A DNA stretch of 64,000 nt from assembly GCA_027450185.1 (NCBI GenBank), contig DAIDKF010000008.1, forward strand, positions 1 to 64,000. Reading direction: 5' to 3'. The position numbers and the translations under genes were made by a program. Positions 57,585 to 64,000 of the stretch are shown in pieces. Origin of the DNA: Granulicella sp. (GTDB taxonomy: Bacteria > Acidobacteriota > Terriglobia > Terriglobales > Acidobacteriaceae). The notes beneath the pieces are model-generated. The model saw only the letters and a program-made list of their open reading frames with translations, was not told the origin of the DNA and searched no databases. How positions within the stretch are numbered: position 1 is the first letter of the stretch; each line of letters begins with the position of its first letter.

Positions 57585-58534
57585 TTGCCCAGACTCGCCA
57601 ACACGGTTGCTTCCAACGGTCGCAGATCCGGCTCAAACGTCATTCCGGTAATCTTCTCAAACAGCTGAATGTATCGCCCCGCAAGCTCGGCAATCAGATC
57701 GTTCGGCGGGATCGGCAACTCAGCGTCCTTATACGGATCGCAGCGCTCACGGAACCATAGCCGAAAGAACTCCTTGTCGATCATGTCGGGTTCCTGCCCA
57801 GCCGCCAGTCGCTCCGCATAGCTATCGGCCAGCCAATAGCGGCTCGAATCCGGCGTGTGGATCTCGTCAATCAGCAGAACCTCTCCATCGCTTGCCACAC
57901 CAAACTCATACTTTGTATCCGCTAGTATCAGTCCATGCTCGGCAGCCACTTTCTGTCCAAACGCAAACAACTCCAGCGTCTTGGCCGAGGCAAGCTCCCA
58001 TTGCTGAACCGTCATCCATCCCTCCGCGACGATCTCCTCCCCGGTGATCGGCCGGTCGTGCGCCTTCTCCTTCGTCGTCGGCGTGACGATATTCTTCGGC
58101 AGCGGCTCGTTCTTCTTCATGCCCTCGGGAATCGCATGTCCGCAATAACTCCGCACGCCCTTCTGGTACTGCGTCCAGATCGACGTATCGGTTGAACCCG
58201 TCAAATATCCGCGCACTACAAACTCAATCGGCAGCACAGTGCACTTGCGTGCAATCAGCGCATTCGCATGAGGGCTCATCATCACATGATTGTCAACAAT
58301 TCCACGCGTCTGTTCAAACCAATACAGCGACGTGCGATTGAGTACCTGTCCCTTGTATGGAATCGCGCCGAGCAAGCGATCGAACCCGCTCTGCCGATCC
58401 GTCGTCACCAGCAGCAGCCGGCCATCGCCCAGATCATACGTATCCCTTACCTTCCCTGGATACTTCGCCTTCAGCGGCAGATCAGTCGCAGTCAAACAGT
58501 GCGGAATCGCATCCAGCAGCGTCTTTCGTTCCAT
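57581..58534 (-). CDS. purC: SAICAR synthase
   Basis: The 317-residue protein has [62 protein letters not shown] and [32 protein letters not shown]. It joins CAIR and aspartate. The length (about 300) is that of the longer bacterial/yeast-type PurC. Follows purM with no gap. Confidence 0.97.
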   Translation of the reverse strand: [317 protein letters not shown]

Positions 58535-59593
58535 CTAGTTCACCTCACCAAATCGCACGCCCGACGCGTTGGCTTCCACGCGTCCCAACTCCCACACCCG
58601 CAGCGCAGGGAAATCAGCAATCGCTGCAGCCAACGCCCCCTGCAAGCCCGGCGGCCCGATCAACACCAGCCCCACACCCATGTTGAAGGTTCGATGCATC
58701 TCCAGATCGTCGATCTTCCCCAACCTCTGCATCAGTGCGAAGATTGGCTGCGGCGTCCAGGTCGCACGATCGATCACTACGCCCAATCCCTCGGGCACGA
58801 TTCTTGGCACGTTCTCCACCAACCCGCCACCCGTGATGTGAGCCATACCCTTCACCAAAATCCCGGCGTTGAGAATACTTCTCACCGGTGCAACGTAGTT
58901 CATGTGCGGCGCGAGAAGAACATCCGCCACAGACTTCCCTTCCAACTCTAACGGCTGCTCATCAATCGCATAGCCACCGATCTCGAAGATCAGCTTGCGC
59001 GCCAGTGAAAATCCGTTTGTGTGCAGACCGCTCGAGTTGACGGCATACAGCACATCACCCACCGCAATGCTCGCACCTGTCAGCAGCCGCTCGCGATCCA
59101 CTACGCCAGTGACGAATCCCACCACATCCAGATCGCCCTCCGCATACACCGCAGGCATCTCCGCAGTCTCGCCGCCGACCAGCGCAATTCCAGCTTCGAC
59201 GCACGCTGCGCTCATCCCTCGCACTAACGCCTCAACGATCTCCGGCTCAATCTTATGAAAGCCCAGGTAGTCCAGGAACGTCAGCGGGGTCGCGCCCATC
59301 ACCACAATATCTCCTGCAACGGCCGACACCAAATCGTGTCCCAGTGCTTCATACCGCCCAGCCATGACCGTGACCTTGCTCTTGGTCCCAACACCATCGG
59401 TGCTTTGCACCATTACCGGGTCTTTAAGTCCCTTCAGCGCATCACCCAACGCAAACAATGTGCCAAACGATCCTAGCCCAGTCAACACTGCTGCTGAATG
59501 CGTCTTCGTCACATGCGACTTCATGCGTCGCACGGCTTCGTTGCCGGCCTCAATGTCCACTCCCGCAGACTTGTAATCGATCTTCTCGCTCAA
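58535..59593 (-). CDS. purM: Phosphoribosylformylglycinamidine cyclo-ligase (AIR synthase)
   Basis: The 352-residue protein has YKSAGVDIEAGNEAVRRMK at the start, VQSTDGVGTKSKVTVMAGRY, GDIVVMGATPLTFLDYLGFHKI, GGETAEMPAVYAEGDLDVVGFVTG and AHITGGGLVENVPRI. I choose TTG 59593, with AGGAGAG upstream, giving MSEKIDYKSAG; a longer frame to 59614 overlaps purL further. The gene overlaps the purL 3' end either way only by a few bases or not at all. Confidence 0.95.
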   Translation of the reverse strand: MSEKIDYKSAGVDIEAGNEAVRRMKSHVTKTHSAAVLTGLGSFGTLFALGDALKGLKDPVMVQSTDGVGTKSKVTVMAGRYEALGHDLVSAVAGDIVVMGATPLTFLDYLGFHKIEPEIVEALVRGMSAACVEAGIALVGGETAEMPAVYAEGDLDVVGFVTGVVDRERLLTGASIAVGDVLYAVNSSGLHTNGFSLARKLIFEIGGYAIDEQPLELEGKSVADVLLAPHMNYVAPVRSILNAGILVKGMAHITGGGLVENVPRIVPEGLGVVIDRATWTPQPIFALMQRLGKIDDLEMHRTFNMGVGLVLIGPPGLQGALAAAIADFPALRVWELGRVEANASGVRFGEVN

Positions 59594-59601
59594 TCTCTCT
59601 C

Positions 59602-62600
59602 CTACCCAACCCACTTGCGTGCGTTGTCAAACATTCGTTGCCACGGGCTGTCCTTCAACGTGCGAGTCCATGTATGTTGCACGCCCAGGAACATCCTTTC
59701 TGGATGGGGCATCAAAATTAGCGCGCGCCCATCTATACTGCTCAATCCTGCAACACCCTGCACCGACCCGCTCGGATTAAGTGGATACTGCTCGGTCACC
59801 TTGCCATATGTATCAATGTAGCGCAGCCCCACCATCGCGTCCTCCGCTACGCCGCTCACGTGCCCCTCGCCATGCGCAACCACGATCGGAATGCGCGCAC
59901 CAGCCATCCCCTCAAAGAACAGAGAAGGCGACTCCTGGATCTCCACCATGCACACTCGCGCCTCAAATCGTGCCGACACATTACGTCCAAAGTGTGGCCA
60001 ACTCGCTGCCCCCGGGATGATCGAATGCAGTTGCGCCATCATCTGGCACCCATTGCAGACGCCGAGCGCAAAACTATCCGGGCGTGCAAAGTACTGCGTA
60101 AACATGTCCTTTAGCCTGTCATTGAAGAGAATCGTCTTCGCCCACCCGCTGCCCGCGCCCAACACATCGCCATAGGAAAATCCGCCGCATGCGGCCAGCC
60201 CTTGAAACTTCGCAAGATCCACGCGCTCAGCCAGCAAATCGCTCATGTGGACATCAACCGCAACGAAACCCGCGCGATCGAACGCGGCAGCCATCTCTAT
60301 CTGCCCATTCACGCCTTGTTCGCGCAGAATCGCAACGTGAGGCCGTGCACGGTGCGCAAACGGAGCACTTACGCGTTCAGCGAGACCAAATTCTGTACTC
60401 ACCGAAAGCCCTGGTCGCTCCGCGTCCTCCAGCAGCGAAAACTCCTGCAGCGCGCACTCGGGGTTATCACGCAACGACTGGATGTGGAAGCTCGTCTCCG
60501 CCCACATCGTCTGCAGTTTCGTACGCGTGTTACGATACACAACCTCGCCATCATTACGAATTACAATCTCATTGCCGAGTGCACCGCGACCAACCACATG
60601 CGCAGAAACTCCAGCGTCATTCATTCTCGCAATAACTTCGGCGACATCCGCCGTCGCAACCTGCACCACAGCGCCAAGCTCTTCACTGAATAGCTCACCG
60701 ATCCCCGCAATCGGCAAGTTAATCTCCAGCCCCATCCGCCCAGCAAATGCCATCTCTACCAGCGTCACGAACAGCCCGCCATCACTGCGGTCGTGATATG
60801 CCAGCAGCTTCCCCTCGCGGTTAAGTTCCTGCATCGCATGGAAGAACGATTTCAGCACCTCCGCTGCGGGAGTATCCGGCGCCTCATCACCGACCTGGCC
60901 ATACACCTGCGCTAAACACGATCCGCTCAGCCGGTTCTTCCCCTCGCCGAGATCAATCAGGATCAGCGAAGCATCTCCTTCGCGTAGCTGCGGCGTCAAC
61001 GTCCTACGCACATCGCTCACTGGCGCAAATCCCGACACTATCAGCGACAGTGGCGACACGACGGCCTTCGTCGCATCTCCCTCCCGCCACTTCGTCTTCA
61101 TAGACATCGAGTCCTTGCCCACCGGAATCGTCATCCCTAGCGCCGGACAAAACTCCATCCCCACCGCACGTACTGCGTCGAAGAGCTTCTGATCCTCCTG
61201 CCCCTCACCCGCAGCGGCCATCCAGTTCGCCGAGAGCTTAATATCCCCAAGCTTATCGATCGCTGCTCCGGCCATATTCGTGATCACCTCACCCACGGCC
61301 ATGCGCGCCGATGCCGCTGCGTCGATCGCCGCCAGTGGCGTACGCTCACCGATAGCCATCGCCTCGCCCCATGTCGCCGTATAAGCGCCCAGCGTCACCG
61401 CACAGTCGGCCACCGGAACCTGCCACGGCCCAACCATCTGGTCCTGCACTACCATCCCCGTAATGCTGCGATCTCCAATCGTAATCAGAAACGACTTCGA
61501 TGCAATCGTTGGTAGGCGCAACAGCCGCTCTACCGCAGCCGCAATCGCAATATCCTTCAGATCGAGCGGCGCAGTAGCTATCTTCGTCCGCGTAAACGCG
61601 CGCTCCATCTTCGGCGGCTTGCCGAAGAGCACCTGTAGCGGCAGATCAATTGCCTTCTGCGCGCCATTACTCAACGTCAACTGCGACTCTTGCTCCGCCG
61701 TCCCAACTACTGCGAATGGGCACCGTTCGCGTGAACAGATTGCCTCAAATACCGCCAAACGCTCCGGTGCGATAGCGATCACATACCGCTCCTGAGATTC
61801 GTTACACCACGTCTCCAGCGGACTCAACCCAGCCTCGCCGCGCGGAATCGCATTTAAATTGAAGCTTCCTCCACAGCCGCCATCCTTGATCAGCTCCGGA
61901 AACGCATTCGATAATCCACCTGCGCCCACATCGTGAATGAACGCAATCGGATTTGCCTCACCGCGCTGCCAGCAGCGATCAATAACTTCCTGTGCGCGCC
62001 GCTCCATCTCCGCGTTATCGCGCTGCACTGACGCAAAATCCAGATCCGCATTTCCGATGCCCACACTGCTCGAAGCCGCCCCGCCTCCAAGCCCGATCAG
62101 CATCGCCGGACCGCCCAAAACCACCAGCGCATAGCCAGGCTTCATCGCGCCTTTCTCCACATGCTCTGCGCGAATATTCCCCAGCCCGCCTGCCAGCATG
62201 ATCGGCTTGTGATACCCGAAGACAGTACCACCGCTCAATTGTTCGTACGTACGGAAGTAGCCGCACAGCGCGGGTCGCCCAAACTCATCGTTGTAAGCCG
62301 CCGCACCCAGCGGCCCTTCGATCATGATGTCTAGGGGCGACGCAATATGCGCCGGACGCCCATAAGCTTGTTCCCATGGCTGCGGTGCCTGCGGCAGATT
62401 TAAATTAGAAACCGTAAATCCACATAGTCCGGCCTTCGGCTTTGCGCCGCGCCCGGTGGCACCTTCATCCCGAATCTCCCCGCCTGATCCTGTCGCTGCA
62501 CCCGGCCATGGCGAGATTGCTGTCGGGTGATTGTGCGTCTCAACCTTCAACAGCAGATGAATTTCTTCCTCGTGATAGCCGTAGGTCGCGTTTCCCGGCT

Positions 62601-63420
62601 CAGGAAAGAATCGCCCGCCCTGTCGACCGCGAATCACCGCAGCATTATCGCGATACGCTGATAGCACGTTCTCACCCGAGGTTTCATTCGTATTGCGAAT
62701 CATCTGGAACAGCGATCGCGGCTGCTTCACTCCATCCACCGTCCACGATGCATTAAAAATCTTGTGGCGGCAATGTTCGCTGTTGGCCTGCGCAAACATA
62801 TACAACTCAACGTCCGTCGGATTGCGCCCTAACTTCGTAAACTCCGCGACGAGATACTCAATCTCATCAGGTGCAAGCGACAACCCCAATGCACGATCTG
62901 CCGCTGCGATCGCTTCCCCACCAAGCCCAAGCACATCAATGTGCCCAGGTTCCTTTTGCTTTCGCGGCGCAAACAGAGCATGCAACTCATCTGCACTCTC
63001 GAAGAACACACTCTCGGTCATGCGATCGTGCAACGCGGCAGCAAGCAGGTGCATATCCTTCACGTGGTCATGGCCAGAAGAGATGATCCGTACCGCGCGC
63101 GCACGCTCAATCCGTTCGATCGCTCCAAAACCTGTATTGTGCAGAATGTCGGTAGCCTTGCTGGACCACGGCGATTGCGTTCCCACGCGCGGTGCAATCC
63201 ACACGCACTGATCCACCGCCAACTCAACGCCAGCACCCAGCAACTCCACCAGCCTCGCGTGATCGATCCCGCTCTCAGCTTCATGGCGCAGTAGCAGTAA
63301 ATACAGATACGATGCCTCGACCGCAGCCACACTCGCATCCATTCCGCGCAGTCTTTCTGCAGCACGCACTGCCTCGAACGCCGTCAGTGCCGGTGGCCCA
63401 GGCAGCACGCGCACGAGCAT
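59602..63420 (-). CDS. purL: Phosphoribosylformylglycinamidine synthase, single-chain form
   Basis: The protein (about 1272 aa) is the large, fused PurL: N-terminal PurS-like part, two FGAM synthetase halves ([52 protein letters not shown]), and a C-terminal glutaminase ([26 protein letters not shown] with catalytic Cys, PHPERMFLG). It does not need separate PurS or PurQ. I prefer ATG 63420, four bases after the purF TAA; the frame reaches 63573 but that part overlaps purF. Confidence 0.95.
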   Translation of the reverse strand: MLVRVLPGPPALTAFEAVRAAERLRGMDASVAAVEASYLYLLLLRHEAESGIDHARLVELLGAGVELAVDQCVWIAPRVGTQSPWSSKATDILHNTGFGAIERIERARAVRIISSGHDHVKDMHLLAAALHDRMTESVFFESADELHALFAPRKQKEPGHIDVLGLGGEAIAAADRALGLSLAPDEIEYLVAEFTKLGRNPTDVELYMFAQANSEHCRHKIFNASWTVDGVKQPRSLFQMIRNTNETSGENVLSAYRDNAAVIRGRQGGRFFPEPGNATYGYHEEEIHLLLKVETHNHPTAISPWPGAATGSGGEIRDEGATGRGAKPKAGLCGFTVSNLNLPQAPQPWEQAYGRPAHIASPLDIMIEGPLGAAAYNDEFGRPALCGYFRTYEQLSGGTVFGYHKPIMLAGGLGNIRAEHVEKGAMKPGYALVVLGGPAMLIGLGGGAASSSVGIGNADLDFASVQRDNAEMERRAQEVIDRCWQRGEANPIAFIHDVGAGGLSNAFPELIKDGGCGGSFNLNAIPRGEAGLSPLETWCNESQERYVIAIAPERLAVFEAICSRERCPFAVVGTAEQESQLTLSNGAQKAIDLPLQVLFGKPPKMERAFTRTKIATAPLDLKDIAIAAAVERLLRLPTIASKSFLITIGDRSITGMVVQDQMVGPWQVPVADCAVTLGAYTATWGEAMAIGERTPLAAIDAAASARMAVGEVITNMAGAAIDKLGDIKLSANWMAAAGEGQEDQKLFDAVRAVGMEFCPALGMTIPVGKDSMSMKTKWREGDATKAVVSPLSLIVSGFAPVSDVRRTLTPQLREGDASLILIDLGEGKNRLSGSCLAQVYGQVGDEAPDTPAAEVLKSFFHAMQELNREGKLLAYHDRSDGGLFVTLVEMAFAGRMGLEINLPIAGIGELFSEELGAVVQVATADVAEVIARMNDAGVSAHVVGRGALGNEIVIRNDGEVVYRNTRTKLQTMWAETSFHIQSLRDNPECALQEFSLLEDAERPGLSVSTEFGLAERVSAPFAHRARPHVAILREQGVNGQIEMAAAFDRAGFVAVDVHMSDLLAERVDLAKFQGLAACGGFSYGDVLGAGSGWAKTILFNDRLKDMFTQYFARPDSFALGVCNGCQMMAQLHSIIPGAASWPHFGRNVSARFEARVCMVEIQESPSLFFEGMAGARIPIVVAHGEGHVSGVAEDAMVGLRYIDTYGKVTEQYPLNPSGSVQGVAGLSSIDGRALILMPHPERMFLGVQHTWTRTLKDSPWQRMFDNARKWVG

Positions 63421-63424
63421 GCCC

Positions 63425-64000
63425 TTAGAGGTGGGCAGAGAGGTTTCTTGTGATGTGGCTTGCGACATCTTCTGTATGTTTGGCAGCGTCGTTCCGTTTT
63501 TGTTCCAGCGTGTTGAGGTACTCTTCCGTAATGTCTCCTGTGACATACACTCCATCGAAGACAGAAGTATCAAAGTGCGTTAGACCGGGCGCGGCTTCTG
63601 TAATCGCGTCTTTCAAATCTTCCAGATCCTGAAAGATCAACTCATCGGCTCCAATATCCTTGGCAAGTTCCGCCACATTTCGACCGCTCGCAATCAACTC
63701 GGATCGCGCCGGCATATCAATTCCGTATACATTCGGGAAGCGCACCGGCGGCGCCGCTGAGGAAACATAGACCTTCTTCGCTCCCTGCTCCCGCACCATC
63801 GCAATAATCTCTCGAATCGTCGTGCCGCGCACAATCGAATCATCGACCAGCAGCACATTCTTCCCCTGAAAGACCTTTGGGATCGGGTTCAACTTACGGC
63901 GAATCGACTGTCTGCGCTGCGCCTGCCCCGGCATAATGAACGTTCTGCCCACGTAACGGTTTCTCACTAGCGCATCGCGGTAAGGCAGGTTTAATCGTGT
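63425..64000 (-). CDS. purF: Amidophosphoribosyltransferase, partial (C-terminal part)
   Basis: The frame is open to the window edge and includes [27 protein letters not shown] and the PRPP-binding loop [17 protein letters not shown], followed by [26 protein letters not shown]. These are unique to PurF, which starts purine synthesis from PRPP and glutamine. The N-terminal glutaminase lies outside. It is the most upstream pur gene visible. Confidence 0.96.
   Translation of the reverse strand, partial: TRLNLPYRDALVRNRYVGRTFIMPGQAQRRQSIRRKLNPIPKVFQGKNVLLVDDSIVRGTTIREIIAMVREQGAKKVYVSSAAPPVRFPNVYGIDMPARSELIASGRNVAELAKDIGADELIFQDLEDLKDAITEAAPGLTHFDTSVFDGVYVTGDITEEYLNTLEQKRNDAAKHTEDVASHITRNLSAHL

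Overview
The window looks like a chromosome segment of an acidobacterium of the Acidobacteriaceae type (Granulicella, Edaphobacter or Terriglobus relatives). Pointers are a VWFA-related protein of the acidobacterial TIGR03436 type, an ATP synthase operon that carries b' and b but no a or c subunit, a TAT-exported Gfo/Idh/MocA oxidoreductase next to an FG-GAP protein, and a complete minus-strand pur operon with single-chain PurL. The assignment comes from protein family resemblance only.

Left end (1-6.8 kb): remains of an integrated conjugative element. On the minus strand lie VirB4 (cut by the window edge), VirB3 and VirB2-like pilin genes, then a small unknown gene, an XRE regulator under a large nested inverted repeat, and a Fic protein with a winged-helix-like N-terminus. 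A 360-bp stretch full of tRNA-3'-end fragments (attachment sites) is followed by a tyrosine integrase, an HTH/excisionase remnant broken by a stop codon, and an IS481 transposase remnant.

6.8-21 kb: a coiled-coil membrane protein, ThiO-like oxidase, citrate synthase, a fused pseudogene of acetate kinase and phosphoketolase, an SPFH protein, a sugar-acid block (MFS transporter, GH5-like glycosidase, PfkB/KDG-type kinase, LacI regulator), an abnormal tRNA-Glu gene, a short CDF-like membrane protein and the VWFA protein.

21-38.8 kb: ATP synthase operon (b'-b-delta-alpha-gamma-beta-epsilon), hfq-hflX, the oxidoreductase/FG-GAP pair, an unknown secreted protein, the rpsP-khpA-rimM-trmD-rplS operon, and a PilZ gene followed by a response regulator without its phospho-acceptor aspartate.

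38.8-47.5 kb: an MFS transporter and phenylalanine hydroxylase, tRNA-Gln(CTG), then a siroheme/sulfite(nitrite) reductase operon. Ahead of the reductase there is a previously unannotated attenuator: a 21-residue Cys-rich leader peptide, an intrinsic terminator, and an alternative antiterminator pairing. It suggests that Cys-tRNA supply controls the operon and that the enzyme serves sulfur assimilation. A pair of ~113-bp inverted repeats (about 80% identical) lies upstream of the tRNA-Gln promoter and of this leader promoter. GTP-type PEP carboxykinase follows.

47.4-64 kb: a TetR-controlled tripartite RND efflux operon with a clear operator palindrome, then the purine operon purF(partial)-L-M-C-D-N-E-K on the minus strand. 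Most genes show good Shine-Dalgarno sequences, and many operon junctions overlap by 4 bp.
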